Part shown: positions 35,601 through 45,372 of the stretch, one piece after another
How the letters are laid out: the number at the start of each line of letters is the position of its first letter
Position numbering within the stretch: position 1 is the first letter of the stretch
Source of the DNA: Pochonia chlamydosporia 170
Lineage: Eukaryota; Ascomycota; Sordariomycetes; Hypocreales; Clavicipitaceae
DNA length: 64,000 bases
Assembly: GCF_001653235.2 (NCBI RefSeq)
Contig: NC_035793.1
Location: 558,001-622,000, forward strand
Direction: 5' to 3'
Notes under the pieces: generated by a model
Database searches by the model: none
Told to the model about the DNA's origin: nothing
Seen by the model: only the letters and a program-made list of their open reading frames with translations
Translations under genes and position numbers: made by a program

Positions 35601-36251
35601 CGCTCTGCGAAATTGACTGTCATCGTCCTCTTCGTCTTCGTATCGCCTCCGTCCACGTCTGTCTTTGACCGGGTCTTTCAAACCGTCTCTCCAGTCTTCA
35701 TCGCCTCGATCTTGCGATCCAGACCGCGATCTAAATCGATCTTTCCGGTGTCGGTGGCGGGAACGAGATCTGTCTCTTCGCCGTCTCCTTGAGTCTTTGT
35801 CGTCGTATCCCGGACTTCTACTGCGTTTTCTCGACTTTTCCTTCTTTGCCTTTGGTTCTAACCCTTCCAGCAAGGCAAGTGTATCATCTATCGCATTTGC
35901 GCCGTCGTCGTAATCAACAGTTTTATCCGCCAGCGCGAGGCCGCTGAAGACCTTCTCCTTCTCTTCGAACGTTCGAGAATGGTGTTCCTCTCCGTTGCTT
36001 TGAATGGCCTTTCCTTTGAACTTGGGGTGCATAGCAAGCACTAGACGATCCAGACTATCTATCAGACTGGGCGGAAAGTCTGCGCCAATTTTGTCGAGTC
36101 TTTTGCGAAAGTCATCGGCGCTGGAGCTTTCGAGGCGTTGCGAGATGAGGAACTCTGCCAGAGTTTTGTCGCCGACACCAACGTGGTTTTGAAGTTCGGA
36201 CGTGACCTTTGACACGAGCGATAGAAGCTCGAGGTTCAGCAGGTCATCCAT
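32634..36251 (-). CDS. PRP22: DEAH-box pre-mRNA splicing helicase PRP22 (DHX8 orthologue)
   Basis: A single exon encoding 1,205 residues. The N-terminus is helical, then an Arg/Ser-rich stretch (about 138-225) leads into an S1 RNA-binding domain (about 228-308, KIYEGHVTNVKPFGVFVNL). The helicase core has Walker A GETGSGKTT (562-570), QPRRVAA, the DEAH box LDEAHERT (660-663), the SAT motif and motif VI QRAGRAGRTGPGKC, followed by the winged-helix, ratchet and OB-fold region. The S1 domain before a DEAH core is diagnostic of PRP22, which releases spliced mRNA from the spliceosome and proofreads the second step. The protein ends in a Gly-rich tail. It is an essential nuclear housekeeping protein, and lacks introns although its job is splicing. 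A GTTTGGA four-copy repeat lies just upstream. Confidence 0.95.
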   Translation of the reverse strand: MDDLLNLELLSLVSKVTSELQNHVGVGDKTLAEFLISQRLESSSADDFRKRLDKIGADFPPSLIDSLDRLVLAMHPKFKGKAIQSNGEEHHSRTFEEKEKVFSGLALADKTVDYDDGANAIDDTLALLEGLEPKAKKEKSRKRSRSPGYDDKDSRRRRRDRSRSRHRHRKDRFRSRSGSQDRGDEDWRDGLKDPVKDRRGRRRYEDEEDDDSQFRRAPDREVDDTPKMHKIYEGHVTNVKPFGVFVNLHHVRGKVDGLVHISKIISGQRVNHPADLLSMGQHVWVKVTSIQDKQKGSHMEKQIGLSMNDVDQETGMDLTPQSRLTTGANMEALGGGGKNGFVNETSVMPRDALGPPRRHKKRMTSPERWEIRQLIASGVAKASDYPDLEEDYNATLQGDGEMELEEDVDIEVREEEPPFLVGQTKQSLELSPIRVVKAPDGSMNRAAMSGTSIAKERKELKQQEADAAAKEKQSNQNLSSQWHDPMADPDKRTFASELRNARMQAESEDVPEWKKAVIPKGQSLGKRTNLSIKEQRESLPVYAFRSQLIKAVRENQILIVVGETGSGKTTQLTQYLAEAGFADQGIIGCTQPRRVAAMSVAKRVAEEVGCKMGEEVGYLVRFDDCTSASTRIKYMTDGMLQREILMDSDLKRYSCIMLDEAHERTIATDVLFALLKKAVLRRPDLKIIVTSATLDADKFSSYFHECPIFTIPGRTFPVEILYSREPESDYLDAALVTVMQIHLTEPKGDILLFLTGKEEIDTACEILYERMKALGPSVPDLLILPVYASLPAEMQSKIFDPAPPGARKVVIATNIAETSITIDEIYYVVDPGFVKQNAYDPKLGMDSLVVTPVSQAQANQRAGRAGRTGPGKCFRLYTEAAYQSEMLPTTIPEIQRQNLSHTILMLKAMGINDLLHFDFMDPPPVNTMLTALEELYALSALDDEGLLTRLGRKMADFPMDPASAKVLLAAVDHQCAEETLSIIAMLSLQGAVFYRPKEKQTQADQKKSKFHDPHGDHLTLLNVYNSWKQNGYSNPWCFENFIQARSMRRAKDVRDQLVKIMDRYKHPIVSCGRNTDKVRRALCSGFFRNAARKDPQEGYKTLTEGTPVYLHPSSALFGKQAEWVIYHDLVLTTKEYMHCTSSIEPKWLVEAAPTFFKVAPSDRLSKRKQAERIQPLYNKYATEDDWRLSAQRRGGRGGGGGGTWG

Positions 36252-36885
36252 GGCGGGTGATGTTGCCCTGCGAGAACCTGGAGTTGGATGTGTTTGGAGT
36301 TTGGAGTTTGGAGTTTGGACAAGAGGTCGCCATCTACAATAAAAAAGTTGGGGCCTGCCTGTGACAGTTCAGTGCCTGGCGGGTAAAAGCCGGCATCTGT
36401 GGCTCAACTGGTGGCTGGTGGATAGAGTTGCCTTTAGTTAGCACAAACCATCCAATTGATCATTTGATGTCAATTGTCCCACCTGTAGAAAGGTAAACGG
36501 CATGGTGACGGCCAAAGTTTTGCACGGCGTAACATCCAAGAAGTTTAAAGGCCAGAAGATGTATTTCCCAAAATATTGGATACAATGGCCCGTAAGTTAC
36601 GTAGGAGAACGGATGGGATCCTTACAGACGTTGCCGCCATTTAGCAAGTTGGGATTGCCAACGTATTGCCTCACTGCCTACGGACTCAATTCCCCCGACG
36701 CAATATGTATCTTACACCGTTAGCGTAGAGGAAACTCAACAAAACGCCAGAGTAGAAATGACGTTTCCAGTTGCTGCCTCTCCTTCCAACTGTAGAAATA
36801 CAGTAAAATGGAATAACTCTGCAGCTCATGTAGTCTTGTATCACGGCTTCATCAAGGCACATGAAATACACTATCCTCCAACACA
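36252..36885. other. divergent promoter between PRP22 and the hydrolase gene
   Basis: A 634-base divergent promoter. It contains a short tandem repeat at 36292-36319 close to the PRP22 start and no supported gene; the small plus-strand frame at 36502-36723 is featureless. Confidence 0.5.
36292..36319. repeat. 4 x 7-bp tandem repeat (GTTTGGA)
   Basis: Four perfect consecutive copies of GTTTGGA lie about 40 bases upstream of the PRP22 start codon, probably in its 5' leader. Read as the leader RNA it is a TCCAAAC repeat. Such a short repeat can vary in copy number; any regulatory effect is unknown. Confidence 0.85.
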
Positions 36886-37837
36886 ATGAGTAACCCATCA
36901 GAACCTCAATATCTAGCCCAACGCCCAGGCCAATGTTGCACCAAAGGTTTTCCTCACAGAGGCGAATCCCGAGGCACCTACCAAACAATCGCCGCAGTAG
37001 AAACCTACACAGTTCATCCTCATGAAGCACAGCACAATGGCCACATGCTCCTCTTCTTCGCAGACGTAACAGGAATGAGCATCAACAACCGCCTACTAAT
37101 GGATGGCTTCTCCAACGCAGGATATCTCGTCCTCGGTCTAAATTACTTTCAAGATGTAGTCACATCCACCCGCGTATTTAGCCCGCAACTCTAACAACCG
37201 CAGGATCCATTAGACAAGCACAAGCTACCAAACGGCCAAACCGAGCCTGGCTTCGACTTTGACGCCTGGGTTGACAAACACGTGAAAAGTGCCGCTGTTC
37301 TCGTTCCAAAATGGCTAGCACAAGTGCAAAGCTTATACGGCGCACACAAGAAATACTGCTCCGTGGGATATTGTTTCGGTGCCCAATATGCTCTGAATGC
37401 ACTGGGCGATGGAACCGCCTCGGTGGGCGCGTTCGCGCATCCGGCGTTTCTGACGGATGAGCATTTTGCAAATATCAAGGGTGCGTCTACTTGCCGCGCA
37501 TATTTGGAATGTGCATACTGATGGATGTAGGCCCGTTGTTTATGGCATGCTGTCAAGATGACGATACCTTTAGCTCTGAGTCACGCAACAAGGCAGTTGA
37601 GGTGTTGGCGAGGGAGAAGAAGGATTGGCAGATGCAGCTGTTTCCAAAGGTTGGACATGGATTTGCCTGTCGTGGGAATATGGATGTTCCGTATGAGCGT
37701 GAGTCTAGCATTATTAACCGCATGACAACAATTTCTGTTGCAAATTTTGAATCGCTGACTTTGCATGAGCAGGATATGTGAAAGAGACGAGTTTCGCAGC
37801 CATGGTAAATTGGTTCGACTTTTGGCTTTCCCAGTAA
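36886..37837 (+). CDS. dienelactone hydrolase-family alpha/beta hydrolase
   Basis: Four exons (36886-37155, 37204-37480, 37531-37698, 37773-37837) give 259 residues in consistent phase; introns are 48, 50 and 74 nt. The DLH triad is visible: nucleophile Cys in GYCFGAQ, Asp in the CCQDDDTF region, and His in KVGHGFACRG. Strand-turn landmarks (LLFFADVTG, GYLVLGLNYFQ) fit the alpha/beta-hydrolase fold. True dienelactone hydrolases open the lactone ring in chlorocatechol breakdown, but most fungal members of this size have unknown substrates and the family name should not be read as pathway evidence. No catechol dioxygenase or muconate enzyme is nearby. It looks cytosolic, without signal peptide. 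Confidence 0.88.
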
Positions 37838-38411
37838 AAGTACACGACCATGATAGCACAGCTCCAAACAAATAGATTTGTAGTCGCATATGCACATCAA
37901 ACTGAATAATAATCCATCACTCAATCCACGCATATTGTACCTCACAACAACGTAATCCTCCTCCCATGCCATCTAAATGTCTGCCTATTGTCCGTTGCAC
38001 ACACATCTGCATACTAATCAATGCAACGATTGAGTTCGTCCTTCCAGCCAATCCACTGAGTCACTCGGGCATTTCGTGTACCGTACCATGCCGCCCATCA
38101 CAATAAATGCGGGGCCCCTCTACATCCTCACCAATCAAACCACGCGGGAGCCACCTGCGTTTACGCAAGCCTACCCTTGCATCTTCCCTTCCTGGACGAC
38201 CTGCGAGACCCGTGACGTTTTTGGCTGCCCACAGAAAATCAACCCCATTCGCTGTCGTCACCACCCACCTTCGCCATAACTAGCCGTGAGCTCATATTTC
38301 GCAACCACTCACCTCCAACATCAGCATACAGAATCCTCTTCCCTTCTATCCGATCATCATATAACACCTCACCAACACCATCTCTGTCCAGGCACCACAG
38401 ACTGTGCGACA
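37838..38411. other. intergenic, promoter and leader of the PMP3-family gene
   Basis: 574 bases with no supported gene. The second half is C/A-rich on the plus strand, as expected for a fungal leader. Short frames on both strands (38061-38481) are shadows. Confidence 0.5.
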
Positions 38412-38934
38412 ATGTGCTCCGCAGACATCTTCCTCGGCCTTTTGGCCATCCTCTTCCCCCCACTACCAGGTACGTCGTCACACTTCAACATGTTTGCCGT
38501 ACGAGCAAGGACTAACCACTAACTTGTACGCAGTCTGGGTAAAATGCGGCATCTGTAGCGCCGACTCCATCATCAACATCCTCCTCTGCTGCCTCGGCTT
38601 TATCCCCGGCCTCTTTCACGCATGGTACATCATCGCCAAGTTCCCCGAGCCGGCGTACGAGTACGAGTCACTGCCCCAGGAAGGCGGCCGCGTCACATAT
38701 GTCTATGTACAGTCACCGCATGGTCCAAACTGCCGACCGCCAGCACCGAACGGCGGCATGAACTACGGCACTCAGCAGGCCGGCGGCAATAGAAACCAGC
38801 AACAGGGTGCGCAACAATCGCATGGCCAAGCTGGTGCGGCTTCTGGGGAGGGCGCCTCGGATGGACAGGGTGGTGTTCCCCCTAGCTATGCTGAGGTAGT
38901 TGCTGGGGACCACAAAGTTCAGGCTCAGAATTAA
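38412..38934 (+). CDS. PMP3/RCI2-family small membrane protein with long Gln/Gly-rich tail and PPxY motif
   Basis: Two exons, 38412-38469 and 38534-38934, give 152 residues. The first half is a PMP3 (UPF0057) domain: two hydrophobic hairpin helices with ILFPPLPVWVKCG and LCCLGFIPGLFHAWYII. In yeast PMP3 is a plasma-membrane proteolipid of about 55 residues that affects membrane potential and tolerance to sodium and cationic drugs. Here a hydrophilic tail of about 95 residues follows, rich in Gln, Gly, Asn and Pro, ending with VPPSYAEVV. That contains a PPxY motif, which binds WW domains of Rsp5/Nedd4-type ubiquitin ligases. The tail suggests regulated turnover or trafficking. The 64-nt intron falls inside the proline loop of the hairpin. 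Confidence 0.88.
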
Positions 38935-39282
38935 GACAATATTCTTCAACTTTGGCCCTGGACCAGTTGTATCGAGGGGAGGACGAGGTAGTCATCTATA
39001 TTCTGTGAATGAGTGCGGCAGGAGTCCTGACTTTATCGTGGTGGCGTTTTGTTTGGCAGGCTACTGTGTCGAAAGTGCATTGGAAGTCTTATAGAACCAT
39101 TTACTCAATGTTCAAGGAGTACTGGGAATTCCCATGGCTACATAGGGTCTTATAGCGTAATATTTTCAATTTCCATGTTTGTATTGTTCATGAAATGGGA
39201 GTTTAATTTGCTATAGTTCTTTCGTTGGTGCATTCGAAATACGACCACTGTGAACACCTGCCTGCGTTTTCTGTAGCTACTC
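38935..39282. other. convergent 3' intergenic region
   Basis: 348 bases between the stop codons of the PMP3-family gene (plus) and the Arb1-like gene (minus). No gene or repeat seen. Confidence 0.5.
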
Positions 39283-40900
39283 TCATTGGTGACTCGCCTC
39301 GACCTCGTCTGTGGCTGGATCATGAATGGACGGCGCAGGTCGGTCGTCATCTCGCGGCTGTTTATAATGTCGCATCAATTGCTGTGGCAAGAACGTGTAG
39401 AAGGATGGGACAATCCTGGAAATGGTCTTGATGAACCATATGCCCGTGCTCAGCTCAATGAGCGTGATATCCATCTTCATCTTGGGCACAACGTTCGCAA
39501 GAAGTGACACTTCAAGGTATACCCATATGCTTCTGTCTTGCGGAGAGTCGCCACCCTTTGGATTTTCCCATCCATCTTCAATTAACGTAGGTTCAAGGAA
39601 GACCTTCCCAACTGGCTCAATGTTGTACCCGCTTCCTTCGATTCGGAGTGCGACAAACTTATCTAGCATGGAGGATGAGGGCAGTTCGATTTTGAACACT
39701 TCCATGGTGTAGGATTGCTGTCTTGATGCTTTGAGGCTGCCCTGGGTAAACTCATCCAATGTCGTGGATTCATCGCACAATGCGCATACAGCAAGAAAAG
39801 TTGTCTTGGGATCAAAACCCCCAGGTCGTGAGAAGGTGAGAAACGACCAGTCGCTAGATTCAACAGACGAGAATAATTCGGTCGCAGCCAAGTTGAAACA
39901 ACCAGGCAAATCACCTTCGAGTCGCATGAGGACAGGCTATTCTTCTCGTGCCTGTTTACAAACTTGCAAAGCGGCAGTGACGCTGTCATTGAACTCTGGA
40001 CAGACTTCATGGTGAAGAACGTATCGAAGGAAGTTTTCGACAAGACCAATAAGAGATTCAGTCTTGTTGGGCTCAAATCCTGTTAGTTGGCCAAGGGATG
40101 TTGAGAAATAGCCAGCTGCTACGCCAGCAAAGTCCACAGACCAATTCTCATTGTCTCCGTTGTAAAATTGATCATCTGTTCCACAGACGCCATGAACGAT
40201 ATCGGTAGCAGTCGCTTCCCGACGCTGGGTTGGTGTGAGGTCCTTCAAGTCCCTGGGGTCAAGACCTGAGAAAGCATTGTCTCTGGTATCGACGCCGCCA
40301 AGGAAGAGGTATTCATCGAAAAAACGAGTTTGCTCCCCCTGCAGGCGACGTCTAGCCCGGAAGCGCTGAATACAAGATTGAATCCGCCTGTGAAGATTCA
40401 TTAGTAAGGGCCGTAAAGACTCCAGTTGTCCAAGGGCGAATGTACTCTTCAAAGGGAAGACATCTAGGGCAGGTCACAGCTGTCAGCGAAGAAGGACTCA
40501 AGGGGAGATAGAATTAGGACTTAGATATACGCATACTTTGCATATATTTCGACTCTTTCTTCCTCGGCTTCGTCTGGAGTCATCGGCGGGTCGGCAAAGT
40601 ACTCTGACAATTTCACATCAATTTCTCGTTAGTCCCGGGACTGTAGCATAATTGCCCACCTTCAAAGCCTGTCCCGCGATTTCGCGGCAATGCGGTTGGA
40701 CCACGCTGAGCTGCAGATCTATTGCCTCTCCTCTTCTTCTTTGTCTTCGTTGTGGCTGCGCCGCCTGGCATGATGACCGGCGTCATATCCCGGCCATTGC
40801 TCGCCTCAGCTTCGGAATGCCAATGATGTTGACTCGCCTTTTCTTCAGCCATGTCAGCAGTCTCGTTGGCCAAATTTGTATCGATTGTCTGAGGCAACAT
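39283..40900 (-). pseudogene. arb1: Arb1-family Argonaute-chaperone subunit with one in-frame UAG
   Basis: Exons are 40900-40660, 40603-40537, 40463-40446 (only 18 nt) and 40387-39283; all phases agree and they total 477 codons. A Lys/Arg-rich N-terminus (KTKKKRRGNRSAAQRGPTALPRNRGTGFE) leads into the Arb1 domain: EYFADPPMTPDEAEEE, RIQSCIQRFRARRRLQGE, DEYLFLGGVDT, then LPGCFNLAATELF further on. In fission yeast Arb1 pairs with Arb2 in the ARC complex, holds Argonaute with duplex siRNA, and is needed for heterochromatic silencing. Codon 259 (39939-39937) is UAG, yet the same frame stays open and family-like for 217 more codons. It may be a recent pseudogene, a sequencing error or an A-to-I edited mRNA; a 45-nt intron with a poor donor (gtcact) is a weaker option. 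I label it pseudogene only because the reference frame is broken. MAEEKASQ (40849) is an alternative start. Confidence 0.75.
39932..39955 (-). other. predicted hairpin with the Arb1 UAG adenosine in its loop
   Basis: On the Arb1 mRNA strand ACAGGC (39955-39950) pairs perfectly with GCCUGU (39937-39932), leaving a 12-nt loop. The UAG adenosine at 39938 is the last loop base. Six-base-pair stems of this kind also occur by chance, so this supports but does not prove an editing structure. Confidence 0.6.
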
Positions 40901-43900
40901 TTTGTCAAAAATGCTAGGAACTTAGAAGTTGGCAAAGGGCTATCACAGAGAAGGTGCGGCCAAGATACAGGTACATGGCTAGAGCACTTCGGCACAAGTT
41001 TTGAGGTCATGTATCGTTGAAAATGTTTGCCAGCTGTCAACAGATGATGCCAGCTGGCAGACACTGTCAATTTGGATGGTGAAGAGTAAACAATCAAATA
41101 GCACCAAACGGAAACAGTGAACAAGGTGCCTGCCCGTCAATGTCTGGTATTGGGAGCAAGCAACATCGCACCGGCGAGACATTATTCACCCGCAAGGTCA
41201 GCTCTCGTATCCATCATCTGGTAATTTTCTCAACAAAAGCCCAGCTGCAATCATGGGCCTTCTTATTTTCTCACATTTTCACATCATCAGTCAGCCTGTG
41301 GTGGTGAGAGGACGCCCGACACTGCCATCATGATGCAGCAGAAAAGGCGACGAATGTCAAGATGACAGCCAGCCAGACCTCACAGATTCGAAACAGCTAC
41401 CCCACATATCCATAAGACCAATTCCATGAGCCTTGTCGCGGTGCGGTAAGTTCATCTACAGTGTTAACCGAGGATTTGATAAGGTGGCTATGCTCTGGAC
41501 AACACAGCAGTCTTCCACGATGCATAGCATGGCCTCAGACGTTGTTGCTGCTTTGCAACCCAATTCCGACAGCACACGCGGGTTTCACACACCAAAAGAG
41601 CTTAAAAGGTGTGCCGGAGACTTTGCTTCTCGGCTGAGATGTGGATGATCATGTTCTACCACAGCTGATCTGGTGCAGCCGATGCCCGAGTTTGGTTGGC
41701 TCTTGCGTGGACACGCGACCTCATGGAAGAACTTTGAGGTGTTCGGTTGGGGGATATTGTCACGAAAGCAGATCAGAGGGGTTACCCTTGACGAGTATTT
41801 CACCGAAAGCGGGCTTAGAAAGGTCGCTGTGAGGTGAACTAGGCAATATTTTGGTGAATGAAATATCGGTTTGCTATATCTCGTCCGACGCTATGACAAT
41901 GACCAACTCCTCCGCCTTGCCGAGCCGAACTTGCAACGAAGTAGAAAAAGTACAGGGTACGTAGTACATACAAGCTTGTCTTTGATCGTGATATCCCTCA
42001 CAACAGTAACGAATAGTCAGAGATGCTTCAACGACGGCAACAACAGCTGTACGCTTCGACCTTTCGGCTGCAGTTGGTGGAAAATGTCTCATGCTGTGCA
42101 GCAGCTGCACAGCAATAGCACGACTCTGGTGGACAAGGATGGCAAGGATCTCACGATATTATGCCCCTGTTCACATCACCAACGGGTCTTGATGAAGGCT
42201 GTTTCGGAACAATCCCCCACAAACAAAAAGTCTGCCTTGTAGCAAGTACCAACTCAGCCTTCAGGAGTTTTCTGGGTGGTGTCGCATTTTGAGCTTGCCA
42301 CGAATGCGAGGGTTGACAGGGATTATGGGCATCCATCTGGTCGGGTGTGTGGCTCAGCGAGTGCCAACACGGCTTCAGCAGCCCAAGAATGGATACCTGC
42401 TGTCTTGAACAGGCCAATCTTGGGCCTTTTTCATGCGCAAGCGACTGTTGTTCGGCGCGTAGCGAACGGAGACATGGCCGACTGCCGGAGGAGGCAGATT
42501 CGAGTCTTGACGGATCAAGTACCTGGTACTTATGATCACTTTGGATGACTGCAAGTGTTCTTGGGGCGGTGCCTGCTGTGTCTGGTCGCCCTGAGTTTGG
42601 GTTGGGAACGACATCTCCTTCGGGGTCTGTCGGAGTGGTCTGGTCAGCTCGGCGCATGGTCCCGTTGTGAGCGCTGCCGCTTTCAATGAACTTCAGAAAG
42701 TATCAAACATCTCTTTGCAGTCATTGATTGCTTGTGGACTCTTGATTTGAAAAGCCCAGCCAGGGACGTGTCCAGGCACAGACGTATGTACCAGGGTACT
42801 TTCATGTTCCCGTCAGGCTGTGGCCATGTCGGTGACGTCGGCCCTGTCCATTTGATCGAATCAGTGTTCTGCCCCTGCTAAACCCTGCGCCTTTAGTGCT
42901 GTCGCGGGTGGCGTGTTTCAATCTCCATGTCAACTTAGAACATTGAAGGAAAAGTATGGAGCACCTCCCGCCAAGCCAGGTGATGAGATCTGTTCTGGCA
43001 TGTTCTGGCAGGACATCTATGCTGGAACTGGAATTGCTCAGGGCCAGATTTATGTTGCGTCTGCAAGGGCATTCATTGTTTATGATTGATGCATCCTGTT
43101 TGCTGGCAAGGTGACTGCGCCGAGAACTGGTCCAAGTTCCCATGTGTGAGTGCGTTTTGTGAGGGAGTGCATGCCCGCCTTGGCCATTCATCATCGATTC
43201 TCATGCTGTGCGACGTGATGCCATGCTGTGTGAATCACCCAACCTGAAGTTTTTCCATGCCTCTCTCTTCTGCCAGACACTTCACTCTATCCACTACTGT
43301 AATTTTAGAAGGTTACAGTACTGAGGCCAACTGGTGCATATGTCCAAGCCTTGCTTACTGGGACAGGTCAAGTTCAACCCCCCATCATTTCCACGCTTCA
43401 TGTCCCTGCCTTTGTGAGTCCATGCCCATGTCAGATGCCAGGCCCAGTTTTGCCCCTCAATCTGTGCTTGGTCGCTCTTGCCCCAGTATTCGCGTTCCCA
43501 GACTGGCATTGCCCTTGTTCACGCCCGATGGTCGCCTGTGGCTGCTCTGCTTGTGGACAAGACTTCTCCTGGCCTTGACTCTTCACTCTGTGATTTTTGG
43601 CGACTCGCCCACTCTTTTTTCCAAGACTCCATTTCCGTCTGTCCCCTTGCGCTCTGCCTCGCGACGCCGCCCAAACTCCGTCTATCGACATATAAAGATC
43701 GACTACCCGGCCCTCGACACTGCACCCCCCGACGCTCGACCACCATTCCCGTCACCCTGGCATAACGATCTACAACACTCACAATACCTAGTGTATTGTG
43801 TCAGCCGACCCCGTCTTTCTCTTCTTCACTTCGGGATACTTTCCCCCTTCCTCCCCGACTTTGGGAACCCCATGAAACGACTTTGCCACCTTGCGAAACC

Positions 43901-44078
43901 TCCTTTGAGCGCTCCTCTCTCCTTTCAAGTTCGCACGCCTTGCACTTCAATATCTGGACGACATACAATTGACCTGCGGCATAACCTTGTGGGTTGTCTC
44001 GCGGCAAAGTTGTAACTTTTTTGCTGACAAGGCGGTCCGTTGTCGCGCCTTGCGCCTCTGGCGGCTCTCTCCCTTAAC
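40901..44078. other. long divergent intergenic region and pyrimidine-rich leader
   Basis: 3.2 kb between the divergent Arb1-like and inositol-polyphosphate kinase genes. I see no supported gene. A minus-strand frame of 168 codons (42151-42657) and a plus-strand frame of 252 codons (43257-44015) are low-complexity: the latter simply reads a C/T-rich strand and gives Pro/Ser/Leu/Cys-rich sequence. A TATAAA at 43691-43696 sits about 380 bases before the kinase ATG, followed by C/T-rich sequence, so a long leader is likely. Confidence 0.5.
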
Positions 44079-45372
44079 ATGCCAGCATCCATGGAACCTT
44101 CTCCGTTTGAGAAGCTTACGTTTACGGACTACAAGCACGCCGTGGCTGGACAGTAAGTGCCTTTCAATCTATCGCGACACTGCTACCGCATTCCTGGTGC
44201 GGTCGGAAGCCTTGTTGCGCACCATTACTCGAGTTTGTTCCCGTCACTAACCCGTCCATCCTTCCAGTGCCGGCACAATGTGCGATGAATCTGGCGCCAT
44301 TTTTGTCAAACCGTGCACCCAAGCCGAAATAGACTTCTACGAATCAGCCGTTGGAAACTACCCGAAATTCGCCGAAATCATGGCAAAACACATGGGTCAA
44401 ATGAGCCTTATGGCCAATTCACCAGAGAATATAGATGGCAGCATCATGTCAGCGGTGGCTGGCGTCATTTCAGAATCCGGCCAGGTCGAATCTTCAGCAG
44501 AACGAATGATTGCATCACTTCGAGAGCAGATCGCGAATGCTCCGGAAACACCTACACCTGTGGATAGAGTAACTTGGGTGCCTTCACAAGGGAAAAGAAT
44601 CAACACAACCAAGAGCGTGGTACTAGAGAACCAGACGTTTGGTTACAAGCATGCCAATGTTCTCGACTTGAAGTTAGGGACCCGTCTGTATGCAGACGAC
44701 GCACCTGAGCAGAAAAAAGAGCGGTTCGATAAGATTAGCAGGGAGACGACACATCATAACCTCGGTTTCCGTATTGCTGGCATGCGTGTTTTCCGTGGTT
44801 CAGAAGACGCCTCAGAATTGGACGACGAAGAATATAAGGTCTACGATAAGGACTACGGTCGAGTCACTGTTAATGATGATAACGTTTCGGAAGAACTAAA
44901 GAGGTTCATTTTCAACAAGGCTGCGGGCATCGACGAAGAATTGGGCAAGGCTATTTGTGCGGAATTTGCTCGAAAGCTTGCTGAAGTAGTCGAAGTCATG
45001 TCTAGCCATGAAAGCCGCATGTACTCTTCATCACTTTTGTTTGTGTTTGAAGGTCATGGTGACACGCTTCTGAATGCCATTGAAAAGAACAACACATACG
45101 TTGAGGAGCACAAGGAGCGCCAAAGCAAGAAAGCGTCGGACCCTCGAAGTACCAAACGAACTGATAGTGCCATTGGTTTGGACGATGAGGAATCTGACGA
45201 CTGCTCCGACGACAATGATTCAACAGAATCTAAGGGGTCCCTGCCGCCGATTTGCAGTCTCAAGCTTATTGATTTTGCCCACGCTGCATGGACTCCGGGA
45301 GAAGGACCTGATGAAAATACAATCAAGGGTGTGAAGGCGTTGGAGGCCATTTTCACCGAAATGGCAAAATAA
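44079..45372 (+). CDS. inositol polyphosphate multikinase (ARG82/IPK2 type)
   Basis: Two exons, 44079-44152 and 44268-45372, encode 392 residues. The 115-nt intron joins AVAG-H to AGTMCDESG in phase. The inositol-phosphate-binding signature is VLDLKLGTRLY (Asp158, Lys160), a variant of the family's PxxxDxKxG; the metal-binding motif is SLKLIDFAHA near the C-terminus. A long acidic Ser/Asp insert lies before it (about 310-335, DDEESDDCSDDNDSTES). Its yeast counterpart ARG82 phosphorylates IP3 to IP4 and IP5, feeding pyrophosphate signalling, and also supports arginine-gene control by the ArgR-Mcm1 complex. The acidic insert before the DFAH motif resembles the Asp-rich stretch reported in ARG82. 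Nuclear location is probable. Confidence 0.88.

Noticed and set aside
39937..39981. 45-nt intron that would remove the Arb1 UAG
   Set aside because: The gtcact donor is non-consensus, there is no CTAAC-like branch point, and it would delete an open coding segment. Kept only as a weak alternative.
42151..42657. 168-codon minus-strand frame
   Set aside because: Composition is not protein-like beyond chance, there is no partner exon or family, and it lies in a long promoter region.
43257..44015. 252-codon plus-strand open frame upstream of the inositol polyphosphate kinase
   Set aside because: It simply reads a C/T-rich leader strand, giving Pro/Ser/Leu/Cys-rich low-complexity sequence with no domain.
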